From: Haliea salexigens DSM 19537
Lineage (GTDB): Bacteria; Pseudomonadota; Gammaproteobacteria; Pseudomonadales; Halieaceae
Length of the DNA: 64,000 nt
Reading direction: 5' to 3'
NCBI RefSeq assembly: GCF_000423125.1
Contig: NZ_KE383979.1
Coordinates: 1-64,000 of the forward strand
Shown here: in pieces, positions 13,947 through 22,732 of the stretch
How the letters are laid out: every line of letters starts with the position of its first letter
Numbering within the stretch: position 1 is the first letter of the stretch
Notes under the pieces: model-generated
Seen by the model: the letters and a program-made list of their open reading frames with translations, nothing else
Told to the model about the DNA's origin: nothing
Databases searched by the model: none
Translations under genes and position numbers: made by a program

Positions 13947-16576
13947 AGCGCGTCTCCATGGCGGGCTGGTGCACACGAATTCGCGACCTTCTGTATAAAG
14001 GGACTGGCGTTGCACTGCTCGCCCTGCTGGGAGCCTGCAGCAATTATCCTGTGGGTAACCCGCAGGCCGAGGTGTCCTTTGATGGCAGCGGAAGCGCGCT
14101 GAGCCTGTTACCCGTGCCGTTGTTTCCGGTGGTGGAAGCCAGCGTCAATGGTGTGCCCGGTTTCCGCTTCATCGTCGACACCGGCGCCACCCCTACCGCC
14201 ATCTTTCTACATGAGAAAACCCGGAAACTGGCCCTCAAGGGCTCAGAAACCATCAGTGTGGGCGGCGCGGGCGATGATGAAGCGAGGCCCGAGGCGTTTC
14301 TCGCCACCGATGTCGATCTCGACTTCGGCCCTGTCGCCCTGCAGGGCATGACCGTGGCGGTACTGCCTGCCGCGACCCTGCCGCCGCTGGGAACCGATGC
14401 CGACTTCGCGGTAGATGGCGTGATTGGTTACGACCTGTTCTCACGCTTTGCCATTGAGGTGGATACGGCCTCTGGCAGCCTGCGTTTCCTGACTTCGGAT
14501 GCGGTGACGGTGCCGGAGAATGCGTTTGTTCTGCCGCTCGAGGTGCGCGCCTACGATGCCTACGTACAGCTGCCCCTGCGGTTAGCGGGCCAGCAGCAGG
14601 AGGTGCTGGCCGATCTGCACGTGGACACCGGCATGACCAGGTGGTTGTCGCTGATACCCGGTAGTGCACCCGGGATCGAGCGCCCGGAATTTGGTTGGGT
14701 GAACACCGGTCGGGGGGTACAGGGCAACATCGAGAACCTGCAACAGTTTGGCAATGCGGTTCGTCTGGGCAACGAAGTGCTCGGTCCCTTCATGACCAAT
14801 TATTCCGATGATGGTACCAGCATGGGGCGTCAGGGTCGGCTCGGTTCCCGCCTGTTGTCCCGTTTCACCTACACAGTGGACTATCCGGGCAAGCGGTTGA
14901 TCGCCGTGCCCCGTGCCGACAGCTTTCGCGCGCCTGAACGCGGTTATCTCGGCCTTTGGGGCGTGCCCCATCAGGGCGGCATGCGGGTGTGGATGGTGCA
15001 GCCGGGCTCTCCGGCCGACCTTGCCGGTATGCAGCCGGGTCACTACCTCACGCTGGATGGCGAAGCCATTTCCACTATGAGTTGGCCCGCGCTGCACGAC
15101 GCGCTGAATGGACCACCGAACAAGGCGGTAGAGCTCTGCCGCGCAACGGAGGTGGAACCGGACTGCCGGATAGCGGTGTTTGCCGATGCGGCGGCTCCTC
15201 CGTCACTGTTGCCTGCGCAGATTCCGGTGGTGGTGCGCAATGCGTCGGTGCTGAACTTTACCGGGGAGGGTGCCGTATTGCAGCCCGGGCAGGCGGTGCT
15301 GATTGCCGGTGGCAAGATCCAGCAGGTGGGGGCAACGGACAGTGTGGTCGCCCCTCGAGGTGCGCGTGAGGTTGACGCGAAGGGTCAGGTACTGATGCCC
15401 GGTCTGGTCGATATGCATGTGCATGTGTGGGATGAGGCAGAACTGCCAGCATACCTCGCCTACGGCGTAACCACTGTGCGGAATGCCTCTGGCATGCCCT
15501 TCTTGCTGGATCTTGCGGCGGCAGTGACGGCAGGCCGCCTGGCCGGGCCTGAGATCATCACCACTGGCCCGATTCTGAACGGCGCAGGCCCCAATGTGCA
15601 GCCCAATCATGTCATTGTGAACACCGCCGCCGAGGCCCGCGCTGCGGTGTCGCAGCAGCATGCGCAGGGCTACCGGCACGTGAAGGTCTACTCCAATCTG
15701 GGTCCCGAAGCTTACGAGGCCATACTTGCCGCCACGGCCGAGCTGGATATGACCGTGATGGGCCATACGCCGGAGGGGCCACGCCATGATGGCATACCAT
15801 CAGAGCGGCCTTTCGTTATTCCATTCGATACCGTGCTTGATGATCGGCTTACCAGCATCGAGCATGTGGAAAGCATCGTCTGGCACGGGCTCGGTGAGCG
15901 CCTCGATGAAGCGGCGATGTGCCGGCTCGCGGCGGACATTGCCGCCGTCGATGTACCTGTGACCCCAACGCTGGTGGCGCACCACAACCTGCTGCGAGTG
16001 GCGCGCAGTGACGGTGCCTATCTACAGCGGCCGGGCGTCGATACCCTGAACCCGTTTATCGCCCAGATGGAGCAGCCGCTCTACAGTTTCTGGAGCAGCC
16101 AGCCTGCGACCTACCGCGCACAGCACGAGGCGTTCTACCTCAAGGCCACGAATTGCCTGTATCGGGCGGGTGTGACGCTACTGGCCGGCTCCGATGCGGG
16201 CATTTTCATCAATGTCCCGGGCGTGTCGCTGCTGGATGAACTGGAGTTGTTGCAGACAGCGGGGCTGCCCCCAGCTGCGGTGTTGCGTTCCGCCACGGTG
16301 AACGCGGCACAGGTACTCGGCCGCGCCGACCGCAGCGGGCGCGTAGTCGAGGGTTTTGAGGCCGATCTGTTGTTGTTGCCCGGTGATCCGCTGCAGGACC
16401 TGTCTGTTTTGCGAGAGCCCGTGGCCGTGGTCAGCGATGGTCGCTGGTTCGACCGCGATGCACGTGAACGCCTGCTGCAGCAGGCTACCGAGCGCTCGCT
16501 GCCACGCAGTGAGCAGCGCATACTCAGGGCTCTGGAAGTACAGGGCACCGATCTGGAGTTCTTGAATAATGAGTGA
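13943..16576 (+). CDS. lipoprotein fusing two-lobed aspartyl protease, PDZ and amidohydrolase
   Basis: The product has 877 residues in one frame. The lipobox is LLGACS (about residue 28-33). Residues about 50-330 hold two retropepsin-type lobes: [13 protein letters not shown] with D79, and [12 protein letters not shown] with D228. Residues about 334-408 are a PDZ-like domain ([20 protein letters not shown], then [15 protein letters not shown]). Residues about 427-865 are a metal amidohydrolase: GLVDMHVHV with H492 and H494, [22 protein letters not shown], and LAGSDAGIF near 750. Both enzymes would be held at the outer-membrane periplasmic face. The start is coupled to the MliC gene by ATGA. 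Substrates are unknown. Confidence 0.82.
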   Translation: MKRVSMAGWCTRIRDLLYKGTGVALLALLGACSNYPVGNPQAEVSFDGSGSALSLLPVPLFPVVEASVNGVPGFRFIVDTGATPTAIFLHEKTRKLALKGSETISVGGAGDDEARPEAFLATDVDLDFGPVALQGMTVAVLPAATLPPLGTDADFAVDGVIGYDLFSRFAIEVDTASGSLRFLTSDAVTVPENAFVLPLEVRAYDAYVQLPLRLAGQQQEVLADLHVDTGMTRWLSLIPGSAPGIERPEFGWVNTGRGVQGNIENLQQFGNAVRLGNEVLGPFMTNYSDDGTSMGRQGRLGSRLLSRFTYTVDYPGKRLIAVPRADSFRAPERGYLGLWGVPHQGGMRVWMVQPGSPADLAGMQPGHYLTLDGEAISTMSWPALHDALNGPPNKAVELCRATEVEPDCRIAVFADAAAPPSLLPAQIPVVVRNASVLNFTGEGAVLQPGQAVLIAGGKIQQVGATDSVVAPRGAREVDAKGQVLMPGLVDMHVHVWDEAELPAYLAYGVTTVRNASGMPFLLDLAAAVTAGRLAGPEIITTGPILNGAGPNVQPNHVIVNTAAEARAAVSQQHAQGYRHVKVYSNLGPEAYEAILAATAELDMTVMGHTPEGPRHDGIPSERPFVIPFDTVLDDRLTSIEHVESIVWHGLGERLDEAAMCRLAADIAAVDVPVTPTLVAHHNLLRVARSDGAYLQRPGVDTLNPFIAQMEQPLYSFWSSQPATYRAQHEAFYLKATNCLYRAGVTLLAGSDAGIFINVPGVSLLDELELLQTAGLPPAAVLRSATVNAAQVLGRADRSGRVVEGFEADLLLLPGDPLQDLSVLREPVAVVSDGRWFDRDARERLLQQATERSLPRSEQRILRALEVQGTDLEFLNNE

Positions 16577-16910
16577 TCTACCCGCGTGTCCCGAATGCCA
16601 GTCGCCCTACGCCTATGAGCAGGGCGCCTTTCTGGTGTGCCCTGAATGTGGCCATGAGTGGAGCCCCACGGAGGGCAACGAAGCCCCGGATGATACTCCG
16701 GTGATCAGTGACGCCAACGGCAATCCGCTGGTTGATGGTGATACCGTCACCGTGATAAAGGACCTCAAGGTCAAAGGGTCTTCGCTGGTGGTGAAGGTGG
16801 GCACACGGGTGAAGAACATCCGCCTGGTAGAAGGCGACCACGATATCGACTGCAAAATTGACGGTATTGGGGCCATGAAGCTGAAATCCGAATTTGTGAA
16901 GAAAGCATGA
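16569..16910 (+). CDS. yjdM: YjdM (PhnA-type) zinc-ribbon protein
   Basis: The product has 113 residues. An N-terminal zinc ribbon, [13 protein letters not shown] then [11 protein letters not shown], is followed by a C-terminal SH3-like domain with [20 protein letters not shown] and [18 protein letters not shown]. This is the full YjdM/PhnA family architecture. The family has no agreed biochemical role despite the old phosphonate-related name. It overlaps the preceding gene by 8 bases and the next by 4. Confidence 0.92.
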   Translation: MSDLPACPECQSPYAYEQGAFLVCPECGHEWSPTEGNEAPDDTPVISDANGNPLVDGDTVTVIKDLKVKGSSLVVKVGTRVKNIRLVEGDHDIDCKIDGIGAMKLKSEFVKKA

Positions 16911-17389
16911 GCCTGTCTGCAGAGGCCGACGGTTTTATGCGCCGCGCCCTTGAATTGGGGCGCCACGCGGCGGATTCCGGAGAGGGCGGCCCATTTGGCG
17001 CGGTCATTGTGCGTGACGGCGCCATTGTTGGTGAAGGCTGGAACCGCGTTATTGCGTCGAGCGATCCCACCGCGCACGGTGAAGTCATGGCGATTCGCGA
17101 TGCCTGTGCGCAGGCGGGCCTGTTCAGCTTGGAGGGTTGCGACATCTACACCAGTGGTGAACCCTGCCCCATGTGCCTGGGCGCGATTTACTGGGCCCGT
17201 TTACGTCATGTGTACTTCGGCTTTTCCATTGCTGATGCGGAGCGTGTGGGCTTTGATGATCGCCGCTTTTATACGGAGCTGGCCCTGCCGGCGGCGCAGC
17301 GAAAAATTGGCCAGACGCAGATCCTCGGCGAGGAGGCCTGCGATGTGTTGGACGCTTACCTGAACCAACCTGATCACCCGGCTTATTGA
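16907..17389 (+). CDS. nucleoside/guanine deaminase-family zinc enzyme
   Basis: The product has 160 residues. The cytidine-deaminase-like zinc site is present as [12 protein letters not shown] (His and catalytic Glu, HGE in place of the usual HAE) and [16 protein letters not shown] (PCxxC). Length and the FYTELALP...AQRKI C-terminal part resemble guanine deaminases of the GuaD type more than tRNA adenosine deaminase (TadA). The likely reaction is guanine to xanthine or a related purine deamination in the cytoplasm. It is coupled to yjdM by an ATGA overlap. Confidence 0.8.
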   Translation: MSLSAEADGFMRRALELGRHAADSGEGGPFGAVIVRDGAIVGEGWNRVIASSDPTAHGEVMAIRDACAQAGLFSLEGCDIYTSGEPCPMCLGAIYWARLRHVYFGFSIADAERVGFDDRRFYTELALPAAQRKIGQTQILGEEACDVLDAYLNQPDHPAY

Positions 17390-17400
17390 AAGGGAAGACC

Positions 17401-18318
17401 ATGTCCGAACTCATCCTGCACCACTATGCGCTGTCACCTTTCAGCCAGAAAATTCGCAGTATGTTGGGTTACGCAGAGTTGACCTGGCAATCCGCCCTGA
17501 CCCGCGAGATGCCGCCAAGGCCGCACCTTGCGCGATTGGTTGGCGGCTATCGCAGGATTCCGGTGGCGCAGCGGGGGGCAGATATTTTTTGCGACTCGCG
17601 CACGATAGCTGCCGAGATCGCTACGCTTGCCGGTAAACCTGCGCTGGCGCTGGAAAACCTTGATGACGAGGCCGCAGCCTGGGCCGCGCGGGCGGATGGC
17701 GAACTGTTTTTCCCCTGTGTGCTGACCGGGGGTACTCCGGCGTTGCGACGCAAGGTGCGCGCGCAGATGTCGTGGCTGGAGATCGGACGCTTCATGCTTG
17801 ACCGACTGGCCATGGGGCGCAAGGCAGCGGTGAGTGTGCCCGGGCGTCGCGCGGCGAAAGCCCTTGTCACCGAGCATCTCGCTGCAGTGGAAAGGCAGCT
17901 GCACGCCGATTTCCTGTTCGGCGCGGCGCCAAACCACGCTGATTTTTCCACCTATCATGGCCTGTGGTTTCTGCACGATCTGGGAGAGTCGCCGCTGTTA
18001 AAAGAGTTTCCGCGGGTGCTCGAGTGGATGGCCCGCATGCGGGCCTTTGGCGATGGCGCCAGTACGGCAGTGTCTGTGCAGAACGCGCTGCAGCTGGCTG
18101 CAGATACGCAGCCGCGTGCGATTCCGGCGCCCCTGCAGCGGGATGCGAGGGTGGGTGCGCGGGTGAGTATCGCACCGCAGGATTACGCCCAGGTACCCAC
18201 CGAGGGTGTGCTGGTGGGCGTCGCACCACAGTGCTGGATTGTGGCACGCGAGGAGCCTGGCCTGGGCAACCTGCACCTGCACTTTCCGCAGCAGGGGTAC
18301 ACCCTGACGCCGCTGTGA
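17401..18318 (+). CDS. glutathione S-transferase family protein, extended
   Basis: The product has 305 residues from the ATG at 17401, with AAAGGGAAG upstream. The N-terminal thioredoxin-like domain starts LILHHYALSPFSQKIR and has YRRIPVAQRG and CDSRTIAAEI, the usual cis-Pro and Glu/Asp-Ser positions for glutathione. The helical domain follows to about residue 235 (ADFSTYHGLWFLHDL). Residues about 240-305 form an additional small domain (DARVGARVSIAPQDY to the end) not found in standard GSTs of about 210 residues. Substrate unknown. It follows the deaminase closely. Confidence 0.8.
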   Translation: MSELILHHYALSPFSQKIRSMLGYAELTWQSALTREMPPRPHLARLVGGYRRIPVAQRGADIFCDSRTIAAEIATLAGKPALALENLDDEAAAWAARADGELFFPCVLTGGTPALRRKVRAQMSWLEIGRFMLDRLAMGRKAAVSVPGRRAAKALVTEHLAAVERQLHADFLFGAAPNHADFSTYHGLWFLHDLGESPLLKEFPRVLEWMARMRAFGDGASTAVSVQNALQLAADTQPRAIPAPLQRDARVGARVSIAPQDYAQVPTEGVLVGVAPQCWIVAREEPGLGNLHLHFPQQGYTLTPL

Positions 18319-18339
18319 CACGCGGCGGGAGCACAGAGT

Positions 18340-18804
18340 ATGAGTGACGAGAGAGAAACGCCCCGCGCTAGCAATAGCCGGGCCTATGCCCGCGCCAGCC
18401 GTCGTGCGCGCGCGCTGATAGAACAGCCCGGTGGCTTGTCGGCACTGGCGGCGTCCGCCGGCGAAAAGGCGGCGGCCCGCAGCGGTGCGCTGGCGGGAAT
18501 AGGGAAGTCGGTGCAGGATGCACTGCGCCTGGTGCGCGCCTATGCCAGTGGCGTCTACCGTGAAATCCCCTGGCAATCCCTGCTGATGCTGGTTGCGGCA
18601 GTGGTGTATTTCGTCATGCCGGTGGATGCTGTCCCGGATATTTTGCTCGGCTTTGGCCTGCTGGATGACGCTGCGATCCTGGGCTGGACGCTGCGCAGCC
18701 TGGACGGTGACCTCAAACGTTTTCGTGCCTGGGAGGCCACCCGCACGGCAGCTGATACACCCGCGGGTCTCGGTGCGGTTACGGATTTGTCGTCGGACTC
18801 ATGA
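18340..18804 (+). CDS. YkvA family (DUF1232) membrane protein
   Basis: The product has 154 residues with GGGAG before the ATG. The DUF1232 core, SLLMLVAAVVYFVMPVDAVP, then DILLGFGLLDDAAILGW, is clear at about residue 83-120. The N-terminal part is basic and helical. Family function is unknown. It closes the packed run that begins at the ZIP gene. Confidence 0.85.
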   Translation: MSDERETPRASNSRAYARASRRARALIEQPGGLSALAASAGEKAAARSGALAGIGKSVQDALRLVRAYASGVYREIPWQSLLMLVAAVVYFVMPVDAVPDILLGFGLLDDAAILGWTLRSLDGDLKRFRAWEATRTAADTPAGLGAVTDLSSDS

Positions 18805-18919
18805 GGCACCCCCACTGCTGCCAATCTATTGAACCAGCGGCAGCTGATGCGCTGCCCTACGAGGTCATTGCCGGCATCGGCAGATACCATGACGGGCCAC
18901 TATCTGACAGGAACCCACT

Positions 18920-20017
18920 ATGACATTGGCCATGCTCCACCCTGTTCGCCTGGGGGCGATCGAACTGAAAAACCGCATCCTGATGGCGCCCATGACCCGC
19001 GCCCGCGCGCCCTCCCGTGTGCCTACTCCGTCCATGGCGGAGTACTACCGCCAGCGCGCGGGCGCTGGGTTGATCATCACCGAGGCCACGCAGATTTCGC
19101 AGCAGGGCACGGGCACCCTCGCCACGCCGGGCATTCATACCGCCGAGCAGATTGCCGGCTGGCGGGCCGTCACCGAGGCTGTGCACGGCGCCGGCGGGCG
19201 TATTATCTGCCAGATCTGGCACTGTGGGCGGGTGTCTCACACGGTGTTCCAGAAGGATGGTGAGGCACCTGTGGCGCCATCGGCCGTGCGCGGCAGCATT
19301 CGCACCTTCACGACAGAGGGGTTCGTGCCGACCTCACAGCCACGTGCGCTGGGGCTGGATGAGATTCCCGGGGTGGTGGATGATTTCCGGCAGGCGGCGC
19401 GCAATGCACTGGATGCCGGTTTTGATGGCGTGCAGATTCACGGTGCCAATGGCTACCTGATTGACCAGTTCCTGCGCGATGGTGTCAACCAGCGCAGCGA
19501 TGCGTACGGCGGCAGCGTTGAAAATCGCTGTCGTTTCCTGCTGGAGGTCACGGACGCGGTGGTCGGCGAGGTGGGCGCCGAGCGCACCTCGGTGCGTCTG
19601 TCACCTTTTTCAACGACCTGGGACTGCCACGACAGCCAGCCAGCGCCGCTTTATCAGCATGCCATCGCACAGCTCGACCAGCGTGGCCTGGCGTTTCTGG
19701 AAATTGTTGAAAGCGTTTACGAGTCCTCGGTCAGCGGTAGTGCGCCGCAAAGGCAGGACGGTTTCGGTACCGATGACGTGCGGTCCGCATACCGTGGCCC
19801 ACTGGTGCTGAACGGAGGCTATGATCGCGATCGCAGCGAGGCGGTGCTGGCGGCGGGTGGGGCGGCGGCCGTCTCCATCGCGCGGCCCTATATGTTCACG
19901 CCGGACCTGGTCGAGCGCTTCGCGGTGGGTGCTCCACTCAACCCGCCAGGAGAAGACGCGGCGGTCTACGGTGGCGGCGATGCGGGATATATCGACTTCC
20001 CCGCGATGCAAGGTTGA
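18920..20017 (+). CDS. Old Yellow Enzyme-family alkene reductase (NemA-like)
   Basis: The product has 365 residues, the usual OYE length. FMN-barrel landmarks are all visible: LKNRILMAPMTRARA at the start, QIWHCGRVSH, the substrate-binding pair in VQIHGANGYLIDQFLRDG, QRSDAYGGSVENRCRF, and the C-terminal phosphate-binding region with VSIARPYMFTPDLVERF. It reduces activated C=C bonds with NAD(P)H in the cytoplasm. Relatives also reduce nitro esters, maleimides and chromate, which is notable because the chromate transporter gene follows 84 bases later. Confidence 0.93.
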   Translation: MTLAMLHPVRLGAIELKNRILMAPMTRARAPSRVPTPSMAEYYRQRAGAGLIITEATQISQQGTGTLATPGIHTAEQIAGWRAVTEAVHGAGGRIICQIWHCGRVSHTVFQKDGEAPVAPSAVRGSIRTFTTEGFVPTSQPRALGLDEIPGVVDDFRQAARNALDAGFDGVQIHGANGYLIDQFLRDGVNQRSDAYGGSVENRCRFLLEVTDAVVGEVGAERTSVRLSPFSTTWDCHDSQPAPLYQHAIAQLDQRGLAFLEIVESVYESSVSGSAPQRQDGFGTDDVRSAYRGPLVLNGGYDRDRSEAVLAAGGAAAVSIARPYMFTPDLVERFAVGAPLNPPGEDAAVYGGGDAGYIDFPAMQG

Positions 20018-20101
20018 TGCGCCGCGAGCACCGCGCCCGCTGATGGCGAGTAGCGCGCCTGCAGCGGCGGTGTTGTCGCGCGGTTAGCAGAGGAAAACTG
20101 C

Positions 20102-21265
20102 ATGGCGGCCATGTTTGAAGTGTTCTGGCGTTTTCTGTTGCTGGGCTGTGTCAGCTTCGGGGGGCCGGCGGCCCATATTGGCTATTTTCAGCAGACCTTT
20201 GTGCAGCGCCTGCAATGGCTGACTGCTGCCGACTACGCCAGGCTGGTGGCGCTGAGCCAGTTTCTGCCCGGGCCGGGGTCGAGCCAGATCGGGTTCGCCC
20301 TCGGCTATCGGCGAGCGGGTTTACCCGGCGCGCTGGCGGCATTTGTCGGGTTCACATTGCCTTCCTTCCTGCTCATGTTGGGGCTGGCGCTGTTTGCGGC
20401 GCAGGCTGCCGATGCGGCCTGGCTAAACGGCCTGGTGCGGGGCCTGAAGCTGTTGGCGGCGGTGGTGGTGGCAGAGGCAGTACGCAGCATGGCGCAGACT
20501 TTTTGCCGGCACTGGTTTGCGGCGGTCCTCGCGCTGGTCACCTGCCTGTTGCTGGTGTGGAGTGCATCCGCCTGGATGCAGTACGGGGTGCTGGTGTGTG
20601 CGGCGTTGCTGGGAGCGGTGGTGCTGCCGGCGAAGGCAATTCAGCCCGCGCGGCCCACGGGCGTGACAAGCGCTTTGCGCTGGCGTCCTCTGGTGGTTTT
20701 CCTGCTGTTGTTTGCGCTGCTGCCCTGGCTCGGCGGGCTGGGCGCCGAGTGGCGGCTGGTCGGTCAGTTCTACAACAGCGGCAGCCTGGTGTTTGGTGGC
20801 GGCCACGTGGTTTTACCGTTGCTACAGCAACAACTTGGCGATGCGTTGAGTGAGGACCGGTTTCTGCTCGGCTATGCCGCTGCACAGGCGGTGCCGGGGC
20901 CGATGTTTTCACTGGGGGCGTTTCTGGGTGCCGAGCTGCTGCCTGTCAGGCCCGTGCTGGGCGCGCTGCTGGCAACGTTGGCGATTTTCCTGCCGGGATT
21001 CCTGCTGGTGCTGGGCATACAGGCGGCGTGGGATGCGCTGGCGACGCGCCCCCGCGTGCTGGGCGTGGTCGCCGGGGTCAATGCAGCGGTGGTGGGCCTG
21101 CTCGCGGCCGCCTGGGTAAACCCGATTGCCAGCAGTGCGTTCCACGGCTGGCTGGATGTGCTGCTGGTACTGCTGGGTTGGGCGTTGCTGGCACGCTGGC
21201 GACCGCCCATTCTGTTGCTGGTGGCGGGTTTTGCCGGCGCCGGCCTGGCTCTCGGTGGCACATGA
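20102..21265 (+). CDS. chrA: ChrA chromate ion transporter
   Basis: The product has 387 residues, a full two-domain (long) CHR protein with about ten membrane segments. Domain 1 has SFGGPAAHIGYFQ and LSQFLPGPGSSQIG; domain 2 has FGGGHVVLPLLQQ and AAQAVPGPMFSLGAF, the paired FGGP/FGGG and PGP motifs of ChrA. The family exports chromate or related oxyanions by antiport. No chrB regulator is next to it. AGAGGA precedes the ATG. Confidence 0.93.
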   Translation: MAAMFEVFWRFLLLGCVSFGGPAAHIGYFQQTFVQRLQWLTAADYARLVALSQFLPGPGSSQIGFALGYRRAGLPGALAAFVGFTLPSFLLMLGLALFAAQAADAAWLNGLVRGLKLLAAVVVAEAVRSMAQTFCRHWFAAVLALVTCLLLVWSASAWMQYGVLVCAALLGAVVLPAKAIQPARPTGVTSALRWRPLVVFLLLFALLPWLGGLGAEWRLVGQFYNSGSLVFGGGHVVLPLLQQQLGDALSEDRFLLGYAAAQAVPGPMFSLGAFLGAELLPVRPVLGALLATLAIFLPGFLLVLGIQAAWDALATRPRVLGVVAGVNAAVVGLLAAAWVNPIASSAFHGWLDVLLVLLGWALLARWRPPILLLVAGFAGAGLALGGT

Positions 21266-21376
21266 GTGCGAGCTGCAGGCAATGCTTTGGCGCCGGCAGC
21301 ATCACGCGCTACACTGATAACACGCGGTGGTTTGCCGTATTTCTGCTGTTTTCTGAAACTACACAGGAAGTTCGAC

Positions 21377-21664
21377 ATGTCCAATGAAGGTTATCACGAA
21401 CCCATCAGTGAATTGAGCGACGAGACCCGCGACATGCATCGCGCCATCGTGTCGTTGATGGAAGAACTTGAAGCGGTGGACTGGTACAACCAGCGCATGG
21501 ATGCCTGCAAGGACCCTGAGCTGAAGGCCATCCTGCGCCACAACCGCGACGAGGAAAAAGAGCACGCGGCCATGGTGCTGGAGTGGATTCGCCGCCGCGA
21601 CACGGTCCTGAATGATGAGCTCAGGGATTACCTGTTCACAGACAAACCCATCGCCCACGAGTGA
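21377..21664 (+). CDS. encapsulated-ferritin-like (EncFtn) protein without encapsulin
   Basis: The product has 95 residues from the ATG at 21377 (AGGAAG upstream). The sequence EGYHEPISELSDETRDMHRA and the ferroxidase residues E29, E32, W36, E60 and H63 (EELEAVDWYNQRMDACKDP, then RDEEKEHAAMVLEW) match the EncFtn family, whose subunits dimerise to make a di-iron centre. Characterised members carry a C-terminal targeting peptide and lie beside an encapsulin shell gene. This one ends at ...FTDKPIAHE with no such tail, and no shell gene is in the window. The stop overlaps the lipocalin start (GTGA). Confidence 0.88.
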   Translation: MSNEGYHEPISELSDETRDMHRAIVSLMEELEAVDWYNQRMDACKDPELKAILRHNRDEEKEHAAMVLEWIRRRDTVLNDELRDYLFTDKPIAHE

Positions 21665-22194
21665 AATTACCGCGTGCCTCTCTGTTGGCCCTGCTGCTGA
21701 TGCTGGGCGGTTGCACTGGCGCGCCGCCGGGAGTTGTGCCGGTGCAGGGTTTCGAGCTGCAACGCTACCTTGGCACCTGGTATGAAATTGCCCGTCTGGA
21801 CCATTCCTTTGAGCGGGGGCTGGAAGCCGTCACGGCACGCTATGCCCGCAACGAGGACGGCAGTGTGGCGGTGGTGAACCGGGGCTATCGGGCTGAGGCA
21901 TCCACCTGGGAGCAGGCCGAGGGCATTGCCCGCTTTGTGGGCGAAGAAACCACAGCACACCTGAAGGTCTCTTTTTTCGGCCCCTTCTACTCGTCCTATG
22001 TGGTATTTGAACTGGGCGAGGGGTACGAGTACGCCTTCGTCTCCGGCTATAACCGGGACTACCTCTGGTTGCTGTCGCGTACACCCGAGGTGGATGAAGC
22101 GGTGAAAGCGCGCTTTGTGGCGCGGGCGGCGGAGTTGGGCTTTGCGGTGGATGAGTTGTTGATGGTGGATCAATCCAGGCACACGTCGCCGTAG
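21661..22194 (+). CDS. blc: lipocalin family outer-membrane lipoprotein (Blc-like)
   Basis: The product has 177 residues with a GTG start overlapping the EncFtn stop by 4 bases. The lipobox LGGCTG puts Cys at about 18. Lipocalin motif 1, YLGTWYEIARLDHSFERGL, and later FVSGYNRDYLWLLSRTP are characteristic of Blc, which binds lysophospholipid or fatty acids at the outer membrane during envelope stress. Translational coupling to an iron-oxidising ferritin-like protein is unusual. Confidence 0.92.
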   Translation: MKLPRASLLALLLMLGGCTGAPPGVVPVQGFELQRYLGTWYEIARLDHSFERGLEAVTARYARNEDGSVAVVNRGYRAEASTWEQAEGIARFVGEETTAHLKVSFFGPFYSSYVVFELGEGYEYAFVSGYNRDYLWLLSRTPEVDEAVKARFVARAAELGFAVDELLMVDQSRHTSP

Positions 22195-22214
22195 CGACGC
22201 GGCCTGCATTCTAC

Positions 22215-22550
22215 TCAGGGCATTGAAATACCCATCAACTGCCATTCGCCTGCCTGGTCGTCGCGCTCAGTGTAGCGGTATTTGACCTTGGCGCCATCGG
22301 GGGCGTTTTCAATCATGGCGTTCTTGGGCTCCTTGAACTGGATGCGGCTGCGACGTTCCAGTTGGCATTTGCTGCCGGACTCTGCCCGCTCGGATGAGTG
22401 AAACGCCACGTAGACGTCGCGCCCCATCTGCTCGGCCTTTTTCTTGTCCACAGTGCCTTCGAGGATGCAATCCTGAGTGACTTCCGCAAAAGCGGTGGCG
22501 GAAAACAGCGGCAGACTGGCGATAATCAGTGCTTTGGTCATGCGTTTCAT
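22215..22550 (-). CDS. secreted hypothetical protein
   Basis: The product has 111 residues. The ATG at 22550 is chosen because AGGAGG lies just upstream of it and a clean signal peptide follows (MKRMTKALIIASLPLFSA, cut near AFA/EVTQD). The mature part has two cysteines (TQDCILEG and GSKCQLERRSR), probably one disulfide, and a lysine-rich middle. I do not recognise a family. It is convergent with the lipocalin gene. The 180 bases upstream, to imuB, show no feature I can name. Confidence 0.65.
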   Translation of the reverse strand: MKRMTKALIIASLPLFSATAFAEVTQDCILEGTVDKKKAEQMGRDVYVAFHSSERAESGSKCQLERRSRIQFKEPKNAMIENAPDGAKVKYRYTERDDQAGEWQLMGISMP

Positions 22551-22732
22551 GGTGTACCTCCTTGTGGCGTTTCCCAACGCCCTTGTTATAGCGGCAGGGC
22601 ATCCCGGGGCGCCCTGCCTGATGATGTGTCCAGCTTAGAGCGAATGTTGCCTCTTTCGCTATCGCTGTCACCTCAATGTCATAATAAATTCATATTGATA
22701 GTGTAGCGGGTTTTGCGGCGAGTGCTGCACGG

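Noticed and set aside
21266-21376. N-terminal extension of the EncFtn gene in the same frame
   Set aside because: The 37 upstream codons have no family sequence, and AGGAAG precedes the ATG at 21377.
22184-22199. CGTCGC/GCGACG hairpin at the lipocalin gene end as a terminator
   Set aside because: It is only 6 bp, lies partly within the coding end and has no T-run.
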